DNA of 64,000 nt from CBDCUC01 sp965222485. GTDB lineage: Bacteria > Pseudomonadota > Alphaproteobacteria > Rhizobiales > Hyphomicrobiaceae. Shown here in pieces: positions 16,608-26,267 of this stretch. A program made the position numbers and the translations under genes. Positions within the stretch are counted from its first letter, which is position 1, and each line of letters opens with the position of its first letter. The DNA lies in assembly GCA_965222485.1 (NCBI GenBank), contig CBDCUC010000040.1, positions 1,736,001 to 1,800,000 on the forward strand, written 5' to 3'. The notes beneath the pieces are model-generated. The model worked only from the letters and a program-made list of their open reading frames with translations. It had not been told where the DNA came from and searched no databases.

Positions 16608-18782
16608 CTATCTGCGGGCCTTCTTCAGCCACGGGAGTTCTTCTGCTGCCCCTCCTCTGCCATCTGTGTGAACATTGAAGACAACCTTCTTGGTCCAGAG
16701 TTCCATGGTGCCGGCGACGAGTTCTTTGCCGATCTGGCCGGGTGTCATGTTGTAGTCAAAGCCTACGTCCTGCATTGCGATCAGCAGATTGACCGGTACT
16801 GCCTGGGCCTTCAAAACGACCGTAGCGGTGTACGGACCCTGGCCGGTGAGTTGGTTTGCCTTGACGGTATAGTTTGCCCAACGGTGTCCATTGGGTTCGA
16901 TACCCTTTTTGTGGTTGCGTTCCGTTGCCGGTTCACCCGTAAACACCAATGACGTCGTGGAGGGCAGAACTCTGGGTAGCGCAAACTGCGGATAAGGAAT
17001 GGGGATTACATGCTCCAGCTCGCCGCCCCGTCCGTTTTGCGTGACAAAGATGGATTGCAGGCTGAACAGGTAGGGATCCATGTCGATCTCACCGGCGTGT
17101 ACATAGGATGAGTGACCATCCCTTAGATCGCCGTTGGGGTCGCGGTCGCCGGAGCGGAAGACGACATTTCCGCCCTTGTCCCGCACCGTTACGTCAAGCC
17201 AGACCAGTCGTTCGCCGGTAAAGCCGGTTGGTACATTGTGCCCGTCCGTGCCGTTGCGAACTTTAGCGCGGAATTGCAGACCTGATTCGCTGGCTTGGTC
17301 GATGACGACCTGATCGAGAATGAAGCCAACGCGCATGACTTCCAAGCGCTTGCGCCGGGCATACTCCAAAAGCTCGAACTGCTTGTTCAGAATTTCGCGG
17401 GCGTCATAACGATCGTCTACCGATTGCCAAGCCTTGGGGAACTTGTAGCCGGAGGGAATGTTGTTTTCGAATTTGTCTGTTCCCCAGCCGTCCTTGTGCT
17501 TGAACTGCAGCCATTCGCGCATGGTCTTAAAGGCGGCCGCTTCCTGATTGTGTGGGAAGATGCCGGGGTGGATTACCGGGTAGTCCGGTCCGGAGAACAG
17601 ATGGTTTGTAAGTTTTCTGGACTTTGTCGGCACATCGCCGACAACGGCGGCGGGGCCTTGTTCATAGCCGGAGACTTTGCCCTGGATCTTTCCCATGTGG
17701 CAGTCTTGGCAGGTCACGCCCTTGGCGGCAGCGGGGGATAATCGGTATTCGCTGAATGCTTCTTCCAGGCGGAAACCGTTAAACAACGTCACATCGTGGC
17801 AGGTGCCGCAAAACGTCGGTGTCTTGATTGAATCGAAGAGCTTGGCTTCCGTGTGGATTTTTCGACCCGGCTCGTCCGGCTTTGTGACAACACGGTACTT
17901 TTCAGGCTTGTCGAGAACCTGTTTGACGCCGACGTTTCCTTCAGGACCAAAGACGGGTTCTGTCAGCCCGCCCTCCACGAGAGCAAGGCGGCCGCTCGCT
18001 TTGTTGTAGTTCTTGTTGATGCGGTGGCAGACGACACAGGTAATGCCTTCACGAGATGCGGGATGGCGGTCAAGATTAGATGCGAAGGAGCTTTCGCCGA
18101 GATTGGCTCCGACCGGGCTATGGCAGCGTAAACAGAAGTCGCCATTTGAGCCGTTGCTGAGTTGGTTGATCTTATTGTTGAGCGACAGGTAGATCGGGCT
18201 CAGCTGTGCATAGGCATGCTGTGAGACCGACCACTCGCGATAGTGTTTGGGGTGACATACGCCGCAGGTGTTGGCGGATGGATATCTATTCTCAACAAAC
18301 AGATTGAGATGCTCTGCCTCTGCTGAGGCCTTTTTCTTTTTGGTGTCAGGACTGTCAGAATCTGCAGACGGCGTGCTTGATGGGCTTGCTGTATTGTTCT
18401 TCGGCTTTTTCTTCCCAGTTTTTGTCGAAGCGCCTTTTTCCGGTTTCTCGCCTTTGAGAATTTCTTCGGAATGAAGCAGCAAGTCGTCTGTCTGGTCTGG
18501 ACCTTTTTGCGGAGCCTTAATGGCTACGTCGCCGGGCTTGTTGCCCCTGTTCTGCTCGGTGCCGTTGGATTTGGACTCATTGCGCGGCTTAGAAGCTTTT
18601 GCCGATGTTCTTGCCAACTTGAACAGGCGTGAGTTCTTTGAGAGCTCGCGCTGGTTCGGCTGAAGCTGTTCTGTTTGCTGCGCTTGCGGAAATGCTGGGT
18701 ATGTGCACAACAAATACAAACACAGAGCATTTCCAAATGTTACGAATACTTTTCTCGACGCGATGTCTGAGCAGTGTCCCAC
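16608..18782 (-). CDS. Pentaheme c-type cytochrome
   Basis: 724-residue exported cytochrome. An N-terminal signal (VFVTFGNALCLYLLCTYPAF) is followed by a long low-complexity Lys/Ser/Pro linker (about 50-155), then five haem sites: CGVCH (173), CLRCH (217), CVVCH (249), CGTCH (325) and CQDCH (358). The haem part resembles the cytochrome c554/hydroxylamine-oxidoreductase superfamily. Residues from about 480 on carry no haem and look like a beta-sandwich (NVPTGFTGERLVWLDVTV). The start is set at the GTG at 18782, which has GAGGGG 8 bases before it; the open frame extends to 18836. First gene of the leftward group with the barrel and the flavin reductase. Confidence 0.83.
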   Translation of the reverse strand: MGHCSDIASRKVFVTFGNALCLYLLCTYPAFPQAQQTEQLQPNQRELSKNSRLFKLARTSAKASKPRNESKSNGTEQNRGNKPGDVAIKAPQKGPDQTDDLLLHSEEILKGEKPEKGASTKTGKKKPKNNTASPSSTPSADSDSPDTKKKKASAEAEHLNLFVENRYPSANTCGVCHPKHYREWSVSQHAYAQLSPIYLSLNNKINQLSNGSNGDFCLRCHSPVGANLGESSFASNLDRHPASREGITCVVCHRINKNYNKASGRLALVEGGLTEPVFGPEGNVGVKQVLDKPEKYRVVTKPDEPGRKIHTEAKLFDSIKTPTFCGTCHDVTLFNGFRLEEAFSEYRLSPAAAKGVTCQDCHMGKIQGKVSGYEQGPAAVVGDVPTKSRKLTNHLFSGPDYPVIHPGIFPHNQEAAAFKTMREWLQFKHKDGWGTDKFENNIPSGYKFPKAWQSVDDRYDAREILNKQFELLEYARRKRLEVMRVGFILDQVVIDQASESGLQFRAKVRNGTDGHNVPTGFTGERLVWLDVTVRDKGGNVVFRSGDRDPNGDLRDGHSSYVHAGEIDMDPYLFSLQSIFVTQNGRGGELEHVIPIPYPQFALPRVLPSTTSLVFTGEPATERNHKKGIEPNGHRWANYTVKANQLTGQGPYTATVVLKAQAVPVNLLIAMQDVGFDYNMTPGQIGKELVAGTMELWTKKVVFNVHTDGRGGAAEELPWLKKARR

Positions 18783-19232
18783 GTTGTTGCCCCTCGTCAG
18801 CGCACGTTTGCGCTCACCACGTCTCCCGTTCCCCAATCAAAGATTAGGTTGCGAAAACGGCATGACGTTGCGGATAAGATGGCAAATTATTGTTGTGTAT
18901 TTGCGAGTCATTAACCGGGGAGCTTGATCGAACAAATTGGATTGTCGTTCATGTTGGATGGCTGCAATGTTAAGTGAACTCGCATGCGCATTTTCTGAGG
19001 GATGCATCGGTCGCTTTTGCAGAAGCGAATTGCGGTACAGGCGTGTCTGATGAATTGGCAACTGAGCTTGGAACTCATGTGCCAATTTATTGCCGTTTCA
19101 ATCGTGTTTCGTACTCAGACTTTTGGGAGATCGATCGGGGATGTCAGGTCTCGCCACGGCTGAAGTGGGTAGCTGTTGCGCGAGGTAATTGGCTGGGATG
19201 CCGGTGGATTTGGGATGCAAGGGGGCCGCACA
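18783..19232. other. Divergent intergenic region, 450 bp
   Basis: Lies between the leftward pentahaem cytochrome gene and the rightward TPR gene, so promoters for both are expected. Small open frames within it look like noise. No palindrome or RNA gene was recognised. Confidence 0.5.
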
Positions 19233-20312
19233 ATGCCAGCCGAGGGCTTGCAGGAAGAGCATAGCAAAAACAATGAGGACGGTGCGGCCGATTCACCTGT
19301 TGAGCTCCATGGGTCGGCCGACGAGGGCACGGTGCGAGCGCGACCGGCGCTTTCCAAAGGTCAATCGTGGTTGCTTTTTGCTATCGCCGTCGGTGCAATC
19401 ACGTTCGCCTTCTACGATCCCTCCACCTATAAGCGCAAGTTGGCGGGCGGGACCGGTGATGCACGCGAACTTTACAACGCACTAAGACAAGTCTCTGCGG
19501 TGCATGGCGGTTCCGGCAATCATTCAGAAAATGCTGATGTGTTGATCAAGCGCCTAGAAGATAGATTGGCGTCCGACCCCAATGACGCGGATGGTTGGCG
19601 TGTTCTGGGGTGGTCGTATTTCAGGCGTCAGGACTTCGACAAATCGGTTGTGGCGTATCGGCGCGCGTCTGAAATGGATCCCAATAGCGCTGTTCTCAAA
19701 TCGCTGCTGGCGGAGGCCATGGTTGCTGCATCGTCGGGCCGGGTGACGGGTGAATCGCTGGCTGTATTTGAGGACACACTGAAATTGGACGCCCGCAATG
19801 CGCGGGCCCGCTATTTTGTCGGTCAGGCGAAACTTCAAGATGGCGATGTTAAGTCGGCGCTTGATGATTGGATCGATTTGTTGGCTTCGGCCCCAGCAGG
19901 TGCGCAATGGGCATCGGATTTGCGCTCGCGCGTATTGAGCATTTCAGAGCAGCATGGGATTGATGTGAGCCAGCGATTGCCGCAGGTGTCAGTTGCTGCG
20001 TCTGCTACGGCCCCGGCGGTAAGCGCTGCAGGACCTACGCTGGAGGACATAGAGAAGGCTGGCAGCCTCACGCCAGAAGCGCGCGAGTCCATGGCGCGGG
20101 ACATGGTCGAACGGCTGGCAGCTCGCCTAAAGACGTCGCCTGTCGATGCGGATGGGTGGATCATGCTGATCCGGTCACGGGTCGTCCTTGGTGAAGAGGA
20201 TGCGGCGAAGAGTGCGTTAAAAGAGGCAATGACGGTCTTTGCCGATGAAACCGATATCAAGGAACGCATCAAGTTGGCCGCGCTGTCCTTGAACGTCAGT
20301 CTGGACGACTGA
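19233..20312 (+). CDS. TPR protein resembling cytochrome c biogenesis factor CcmI
   Basis: 359-residue protein with a single membrane helix (about 45-60, WLLFAIAVGAITFAF) and a periplasmic part with tetratricopeptide repeats, e.g. DPNDADGWRVLGWSYFRRQ followed by DKSVVAYRRASEMDPNS, and a second repeat block near 290-350 (PVDADGWIMLIRSR). This layout matches CcmI/CycH, which hands apocytochrome c to the haem lyase. The ATG at 19233 has AAGGGGG 9 bases upstream. Its place beside three multihaem cytochromes supports a role in their assembly, though no other ccm gene is in the window, and a general TPR scaffold remains possible. Confidence 0.72.
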   Translation: MPAEGLQEEHSKNNEDGAADSPVELHGSADEGTVRARPALSKGQSWLLFAIAVGAITFAFYDPSTYKRKLAGGTGDARELYNALRQVSAVHGGSGNHSENADVLIKRLEDRLASDPNDADGWRVLGWSYFRRQDFDKSVVAYRRASEMDPNSAVLKSLLAEAMVAASSGRVTGESLAVFEDTLKLDARNARARYFVGQAKLQDGDVKSALDDWIDLLASAPAGAQWASDLRSRVLSISEQHGIDVSQRLPQVSVAASATAPAVSAAGPTLEDIEKAGSLTPEARESMARDMVERLAARLKTSPVDADGWIMLIRSRVVLGEEDAAKSALKEAMTVFADETDIKERIKLAALSLNVSLDD

Positions 20313-20364
20313 TCATCAAGTTATAGGGCATGCAGGTCCACGCTAAAGCGGCAGGGACCGAACA

Positions 20365-21642
20365 CTATTCGACCAGTGCCACAGGCTGACCGGCGGCACG
20401 AATGCCTTCAGGAACAGGCACGGCGGCGGAGTCGTAGTTCGTGTTCAGTATGAGGTGGGGCCCGCCATATAGACGCATCGTGCGTGCTACGATCGCGGTA
20501 TAGGCGGAGTCCTGCGCAATTGGCTCGTCGGCATCTATGCGCAGTTCCCCGCGGGGCACGTAGATTGTTCCGAGCAGGACTGGAGCATCGTTGCTGTGAA
20601 GGTAGTGTTGTGTCGATTTTGATTGGCTTCGGGATTCGAACACCAGGAGTCCGGCCATGTCCCCGGTTGAAGGCGCTTTCAGCCTGATGGAGGAATTATA
20701 GTCGAAGTTTAGGAAGGCGTCTTTGCCGGTGAAGAATAACCCCACGCCGTCGCCATTGATCTGGCCTCCGCCAGTTACAGTGAATGGACCGTCCTTGAAG
20801 ACGTAGACACCAGGCTGCAATTCAACAGATGCTAGGTTGGTGACAGTGATGCCGCCGCAATACGTGCCTGGCCTCAGCGTGCGGACTTCATTGTTCACAA
20901 CGAGGTCTGTGTACAGGCATGCGCCAACGGTTGGTTCGGTGCGGCCAGCCAACGGATCTTCAAATCCAGGGCAATCGGTCATCGGTGGCGGACTGAAGTT
21001 GCCCGGCCCTCCTTCAGTTCCGCCGCGGGTACAAATGAAGCTTGCTGAAAGCGTTGCGCTGTTCTTGGACTTCAAGCCAATCGTATGGGTGGAGTTGGAG
21101 TATACGGCACAGTTTCGTCCAGTGACTTTGGCGTAGTGTTCCAGGGAGATCGCTCCTGGATCACTTGTTTCCAATGCCAGTGCGCAAATATTGGGGCGGC
21201 CGACGATTTGCGCGACGCTGTGTATTTTGAGAGGCGGAAACTCTATCCCAAACGCCCCTCCGACAAGGGGTTCTATTTTTTGTTCTATCAGAACCTCGAC
21301 GCTTAGAGGTTCATCAATGATATTGGTTTTGACGCTTAGCGCTGCAGCCTTCTTCTTTAATAGATTTGCAGAATTGGCTGTAACGTAACGCTTGACCATT
21401 GCGCGTACAGCCGTCTCGACGCTTTCGCGTTCAGCATCTGCTAAACTCAGTTCTTTGGCTCCAGCAATTGCTGCGGTGTCAGCAGCCTGCTGCAGGACGG
21501 ATTTGTGTGAGAAGGTCCAGGCAAAGTCGATCGTGCTAAGGCCAATGGTCAACAAGACGGGAGCGGTCAGCGCAAACTTTACAAAGACCGTTCCCTCGCT
21601 ATTGAGGGCAAGCTGCGAACGATATGTGCGTAGACCATTCAT
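20365..21642 (-). CDS. TadE/TadG-like pilus-assembly protein
   Basis: 425-residue protein starting with the TadE-like segment: a short basic lead, then FVKFALTAPVLLTIGLSTID as a membrane helix, followed by QQAADTAAIAGAKEL, the usual TadG pattern. The large external part is rich in Gly, Thr and Ser and contains paired cysteines; it includes VELQPGVYVFKDG and LLGTIYVPRGEL, a beta-helix-like section seen in TadG-type proteins. It may sit at the cell surface. No other tad genes are nearby, so it is an orphan here. It is convergent with the CcmI-like gene. Confidence 0.75.
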   Translation of the reverse strand: MNGLRTYRSQLALNSEGTVFVKFALTAPVLLTIGLSTIDFAWTFSHKSVLQQAADTAAIAGAKELSLADAERESVETAVRAMVKRYVTANSANLLKKKAAALSVKTNIIDEPLSVEVLIEQKIEPLVGGAFGIEFPPLKIHSVAQIVGRPNICALALETSDPGAISLEHYAKVTGRNCAVYSNSTHTIGLKSKNSATLSASFICTRGGTEGGPGNFSPPPMTDCPGFEDPLAGRTEPTVGACLYTDLVVNNEVRTLRPGTYCGGITVTNLASVELQPGVYVFKDGPFTVTGGGQINGDGVGLFFTGKDAFLNFDYNSSIRLKAPSTGDMAGLLVFESRSQSKSTQHYLHSNDAPVLLGTIYVPRGELRIDADEPIAQDSAYTAIVARTMRLYGGPHLILNTNYDSAAVPVPEGIRAAGQPVALVE

Positions 21643-21818
21643 ACGAGGCTTGTGTTTTTTTGTTCCAATGGATTAGGGGCGGCGGTTTGAAATCAACTCT
21701 GGTATTTGCAATTTTACATATGTCCGAACAACATTGGTGCAAAGCGCATGGCACGTTTACCAGATCACTTTGTACTATGCCGTTTTGAGACGATCGACGT
21801 GGGATGGTTGACGAAGCG

Positions 21819-22979
21819 TTAAGCAACGTTCCGTTTTTCGGTGAAGACGCGATCTGATGGCACGACGAATATCGTGGTTGTTCCACGCTGGGGTAGTGAG
21901 CGCACTTCGAGAACACCCCCGTGAGCCTCGGCAATTGCCTTGGCAACGTGTAAGCCCATGCCGTTTGCCGAGGATTGCATGTCGCGCTCGTTATCGTCGA
22001 TCGGGTCGAGGAGGGAAGCATAAAACTCCGGTTCCATGCCAATTCCGTCGTCGCTTATCATGATCGTTAGAAGTCCATCGTCGAGGATTCTTGCGCCGAG
22101 TTTTACCTGCTTGTTTTCTGGTGAGAAGCGTATGGCGTTATCGATGAGATGAGAGACGGCGAGGGAGACGGCGTCTGCATTGCAGGCGACAACGACATCG
22201 TCTGGAATCTGCTCGAGTGCCACTGGTATGCTAGGGGATTGCAGCCGATCTTTCGTGATGGCTAGCGTGTTGTTGATGAGGTCTATGACCGGTACACGCG
22301 TCTCCGAGGCATCAACCTTGGAACACAGTGCATGAGCCGTGTTTTGCGCGTTTGACAAGATGTCATCAATTTCCGCTGCGGTTTGATGAATCGTGTCGAG
22401 CTGCAGTGCCACCTGATTAATGTCTAGACCATTTTTCGCGTCTTCGAGCAGTGACGTTACAGCTTTTCTAATGCGTTCGGTGGACACGCGACCGGCGGTT
22501 AGCGTGCGGCGCATGATAAGGTCCTTAATGTGCAGTTTTGCCTTGAACCTCTGGCTTTCGACCCGGGCCTTCTGAGTGGCGCCGGTCAACCGCATTAGAT
22601 ATTCGATGTGACTGTCAAAGGTCGACCAATTCAATGGTTTTGTCAGGAATGAAGTGGCGCCTGAATCAAAGGCATCTTGAATAGATGCTTGGTCGGTTCG
22701 CGACGTCACAACGATGATGGGCATATGTTTGGTGCGCGGGTGGCCTCGGACGCATTTGATCAGTGTGAATCCATCAATGTCGGGCATTTCAAGGTCGACA
22801 ATGGCAAGGTCAATGTGTTTGTCACCGCGCAGAAATTCCCATGCCTGCCCACCGTCATCGGCAAGAAGAACATCACACCCCATCTGTTTTAGTTTGGTTT
22901 CGAGAAGCTCGCGGATAATTGGATCATCGTCGGCTGCAACGACCCGAATGCGTGAAGCTCGTGAATTCTTGTGTTGCAT
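21819..22979 (-). CDS. Receiver-HATPase signalling protein lacking the usual phospho-His
   Basis: 386 residues. The receiver domain (about 11-125) has acidic pocket Asp17-19, phospho-acceptor Asp62 in LAIVDLEMPDIDGF and Lys114. The C-terminal ATPase domain (about 225-375) has the N box HLIDNAIRF with Asn281, the G1 box DDGIGM (310-315) and the G2 box NGMGLHVAKAIAEAHGG. Between them, where histidine kinases carry a motif like SHELRTPL, this protein reads VSTERIRKAVTSLLED (165-180), with Thr in the place of His. It may bind ATP and phosphorylate by another route, or only sense. It is divergent from the hybrid kinase at 23188, separated by 208 bases, suggesting partners. Confidence 0.82.
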   Translation of the reverse strand: MQHKNSRASRIRVVAADDDPIIRELLETKLKQMGCDVLLADDGGQAWEFLRGDKHIDLAIVDLEMPDIDGFTLIKCVRGHPRTKHMPIIVVTSRTDQASIQDAFDSGATSFLTKPLNWSTFDSHIEYLMRLTGATQKARVESQRFKAKLHIKDLIMRRTLTAGRVSTERIRKAVTSLLEDAKNGLDINQVALQLDTIHQTAAEIDDILSNAQNTAHALCSKVDASETRVPVIDLINNTLAITKDRLQSPSIPVALEQIPDDVVVACNADAVSLAVSHLIDNAIRFSPENKQVKLGARILDDGLLTIMISDDGIGMEPEFYASLLDPIDDNERDMQSSANGMGLHVAKAIAEAHGGVLEVRSLPQRGTTTIFVVPSDRVFTEKRNVA

Positions 22980-23187
22980 CCGTAATTCAAACCTGCGTAC
23001 GCGGCGGTCTCTCCAGTTGGGACGGCGGGATTTTTTTTGTTAAGTGTTCCTTGTTAAGAGCTGCGGGTGAATTTGTGGTGTACGAACATAGTTTAGAGAG
23101 TGTGAAGAAAGATGTTCTTTACAGACTGTGTGCACATTGGTTCCGTTTGAAATGTACGCATTGTGTAGTTAGTGAAGGCGCACGGTC

Positions 23188-26019
23188 TTGCTTAATGCTC
23201 TCTTGGCACCACGGTCGATACGTCGAAGGCTGGCCCTAATCGTTCTCGCCGGGATTGCCAGCGCGACACTCTTAATTGCGTGCGTTACCGGCTGGCAGAT
23301 TGCAGACCGTCGTTATACAGACCTAAAACACGAGTTGGAGAGCGTCGCGGCAACGCTTGCCAGTGCCATAGCGCGTCCGCAAGCTCGTCAGGCCTATCGC
23401 AATGTTCAAGATACTCTTCGCGCTATCGATCGGATGCCTAGAGTGCGTCTCGTTCAAGTGTTTCATATGAACGGTGAGCTTACGGCTGCTTTCGGTACCG
23501 GTGTCGTGCTTGGTCGGGATGCCCGCTTGCTCTCAGGCTCCGATAAGCCAAGCCTGATGCAACTTTTGAAACTGCGGTCGTATTTGGTTGAGGCTCCTAT
23601 CATCCAGAGTGGGAGAGAAGTTGGGCGTTTGCAGCTGGTTGCGGATGTGTCCGATTTGCGCAGTGCCTTGGTGGAGAGCCTGGGCTCGTCACTGTTGTTA
23701 GGGCTCATTGCAGCGATCATTGGCTTTTGGGTGGCCATGCGGCTGGAGAGTACACTAACAGGCCCGATCGTCGGACTTACTGGCGCCATGCGCGAAGTTC
23801 GCAGTAGTCATGATTTCACACGCCAGGTTCCTCGCACGAGCGATGACGAGGTCGGCCATCTTGTTGATGCGTTCAATGATATGTTGCACGAGATCAGAAC
23901 GCGTGATGCGAAACTGGTGCTACATCGCAATACGCTCGAGCAGCAGATTGAAGAACGTACGCGCGATCTTAGCATTGCCACAGAGTCTGCACGTAAAGCG
24001 AACTTAGCAAAGTCTTCCTTTCTGGCTACCATGAGCCATGAAATTCGCACGCCCATGAATGGCATTCTGGTGATGGCAGAGTTGTTGGCGGCAAGCGATT
24101 TGCCGCCGCAAATGCGCAGAAAGGCTGACGTAATCGTTGCGTCGGGAAAGACACTTCTTTCGATCATTAATGACATCCTGGACTTTTCCAAGATTGAGGC
24201 GGGTCGGTTAGAGCTTGATGTTGTTGCGATGCAGCCGCGAACTCTGCTTGATGATGTTACACGGCTTTTTGCAGAGCAGGCTGCGTCCAAGGGGCTGGAC
24301 CTGGCGGGGTATGTCGGGCCTGACGTGCCAACGACAATTGTGGCCGATCCCGTTCGGCTTAATCAGGTGCTTTGCAATCTTGTCAGCAACGCTTTGAAGT
24401 TTACTGACCGGGGCGGTGTCAGCATTCGTATTACCCGTGAAGAGCCAAATGATGAAGAACCTTCGCAGGCGCGGCTGTGTTTTGAGGTTTCCGATAACGG
24501 TATTGGAATCGCGGAGGACAAGCTCTCAGTTATTTTCGACGCCTTTTCTCAAGCGGACCAATCTACGACGCGGAGATTTGGCGGTTCCGGCATTGGGCTT
24601 GCCATTTGCCGACGTCTTGCGCACGCGATGGGCGGCACAATCGATGCAAGAAGTAAGCTGGGTGAAGGTGCGACGTTTGCGCTACGCGCATCATTCGATG
24701 TGGTTGAATCTGCTGCGATCAAACGCGCAACTTGTCGCGGAACGGAAGGTTCTGAGCGTTGTGTGCTCCTGATGCTTCCGCAGGGAGCGACACGGGAAGC
24801 ACTTGCTGACTACGCGGCTGCATGTGGCTTTGATGTTGCTATCAGTGAGAGCGACAGCCAGCCTGCGGCGCAGCAGTGTGCACCATCTGCCATCATTATC
24901 GGCGAGGATTTGAACCGGCGACGTATGCAGCCTGATATGCGCGATGTGCCGGTCGTTGTGGTTGGGTCAACAAGTTTTGCAAACGAGACGACGGATGACA
25001 CATCTACTGGTGCTGACCTAATTCTCTCCTGGCCATTGGTGAGTGCGGAGGTCGAACAATTGTTTGGCGCTCTGCGTGATGGGCCTGTTGTCACGCTCAA
25101 TAAGCCTGACACAATTGAGAGTGCCGATCGCCGTCACGTTGTGTTTCCTGGCGTACGTGTCCTTGCGGCAGATGATAGCCCGCTCAATCAGGAAGTTCTA
25201 ATCGAGGCACTTAAACGGCTTCAGATCGACGTAAATACAGTAGAGAATGGATTGGAGGCCGTTGAAGCTCGAAGGAATGAGCGTTTCGACCTGATCTTCA
25301 TGGACGGTTCCATGCCCGGTCTGGATGGTTACGAGGCTGCACAGAGAATCCGTGAGTGGGAGAAGACCACCGGTCGTAGTCGCGTGCCCATAGTCGCTCT
25401 CACAGCGCATGTCGTAGGTTCGCAAGCCGACCTTTGGGAGGTGACCGGCATGGATGACTGTGTGAGGAAGCCGTTTACGTTGGATATACTGGAGAAATGC
25501 CTGTCGAGGCTGCTGCCGGAACATCGGCGCGATGTCGTTGGTGGCATGGTGGAATTGGATCATCGAAGCAAAGCCGACAGCTGCTCCGAACAAGGTGTGG
25601 AGGGGTCTGCAGGCCATCAAGGTCAATCAGCGGACGAGCCTGTGGATGGGCAGGTGCTAATTGATACTGACACCATCGCGTCTATACGCAGTATGCAGGG
25701 TGGGGAAAGTGATTTGTTGTGCCGGCTGTACGATCTATATCGCAAGCATGCGCCAATTGCCCTGGAGACCTTGCGGACCAGCATGAGCGATGGATGTGAA
25801 AAGTCGATTGCTGAAGCAGCACACGCGCTGAAATCATTGTCGCGAAATATTGGTGCTGTGCAGGTTGGTGAAATTTGCGAGGCTATCGAGGGCGCTGCGC
25901 GAGAGTCAAAAGAGCAGTGTGACATAAGCGTCTTGGAAAGATTGAGTGCAACGCTGACCGCCACAATCGATCATATTGAGGCGCTGGAGAAAAACGAGCG
26001 TCACCGCGCGGCAGGTTAG
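23188..26019 (+). CDS. Hybrid sensor histidine kinase (BarA-like)
   Basis: 943-residue membrane kinase. Two membrane helices (about 14-36 and 163-183) flank a periplasmic domain of about 125 residues; a HAMP linker (187-240) leads to HisKA with His284 in SHEIRTPMNG, the ATPase domain with N box NALKF, DNGIG and GSGIGLAI, a degenerate receiver-like stretch (520-630), a true receiver with Asp706 (FMDGSMPG) and Lys761, and a C-terminal phosphotransfer domain with His879 (AAHALKS). This is the layout of BarA/ArcB-type phosphorelays. The start is a TTG at 23188 with AAGG 12 bases before; no ATG lies near. The output regulator is not evident; the neighbouring receiver protein is a candidate partner. 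Confidence 0.9.
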   Translation: MLNALLAPRSIRRRLALIVLAGIASATLLIACVTGWQIADRRYTDLKHELESVAATLASAIARPQARQAYRNVQDTLRAIDRMPRVRLVQVFHMNGELTAAFGTGVVLGRDARLLSGSDKPSLMQLLKLRSYLVEAPIIQSGREVGRLQLVADVSDLRSALVESLGSSLLLGLIAAIIGFWVAMRLESTLTGPIVGLTGAMREVRSSHDFTRQVPRTSDDEVGHLVDAFNDMLHEIRTRDAKLVLHRNTLEQQIEERTRDLSIATESARKANLAKSSFLATMSHEIRTPMNGILVMAELLAASDLPPQMRRKADVIVASGKTLLSIINDILDFSKIEAGRLELDVVAMQPRTLLDDVTRLFAEQAASKGLDLAGYVGPDVPTTIVADPVRLNQVLCNLVSNALKFTDRGGVSIRITREEPNDEEPSQARLCFEVSDNGIGIAEDKLSVIFDAFSQADQSTTRRFGGSGIGLAICRRLAHAMGGTIDARSKLGEGATFALRASFDVVESAAIKRATCRGTEGSERCVLLMLPQGATREALADYAAACGFDVAISESDSQPAAQQCAPSAIIIGEDLNRRRMQPDMRDVPVVVVGSTSFANETTDDTSTGADLILSWPLVSAEVEQLFGALRDGPVVTLNKPDTIESADRRHVVFPGVRVLAADDSPLNQEVLIEALKRLQIDVNTVENGLEAVEARRNERFDLIFMDGSMPGLDGYEAAQRIREWEKTTGRSRVPIVALTAHVVGSQADLWEVTGMDDCVRKPFTLDILEKCLSRLLPEHRRDVVGGMVELDHRSKADSCSEQGVEGSAGHQGQSADEPVDGQVLIDTDTIASIRSMQGGESDLLCRLYDLYRKHAPIALETLRTSMSDGCEKSIAEAAHALKSLSRNIGAVQVGEICEAIEGAARESKEQCDISVLERLSATLTATIDHIEALEKNERHRAAG

Positions 26020-26088
26020 ACGTACTCTTTCTGTGCCATAACGAAATGCCAGCCGCGTCGGAGCGCCAGAAGCGCGTGAGAGGGAATT

Positions 26089-26164
26089 TGGCGCCCCGTA
26101 CGGGACTCGAACCCGTGTTACCGGCGTGAGAGGCCGGCGTCCTAGGCCACTAGACGAACGGGGC
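26089..26164 (-). tRNA. tRNA-Glu (CTC)
   Basis: Read on the minus strand, the 7-bp acceptor stem GCCCCGT/ACGGGGC, a D arm with TAGTGGCCTAGGA, an anticodon stem CCGGC/GCCGG around loop CTCTCAC (anticodon CTC), and a T arm with GGTTCGAGTCC form a full cloverleaf of 76 nt. The discriminator is G and the CCA end is encoded. It would read GAG codons. Confidence 0.95.
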
Positions 26165-26267
26165 GTGGCGGCTGTTTCAGCAGAGGATCAGATATAGGTC
26201 AGCCAGGTCGCCCAAGCAAGGCTTGGGCTGAGGGCAAGCTGTAATTGGTGCTGGATTACGGTAGGGG

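Noticed and set aside
8927..18782. Reading the cytochrome cluster as a classical MtrCAB or PioAB conduit
   Set aside because: The barrel lacks resemblance to MtrB as I can see it and the decahaem protein has a two-module layout twice the usual size, so the name is not justified.
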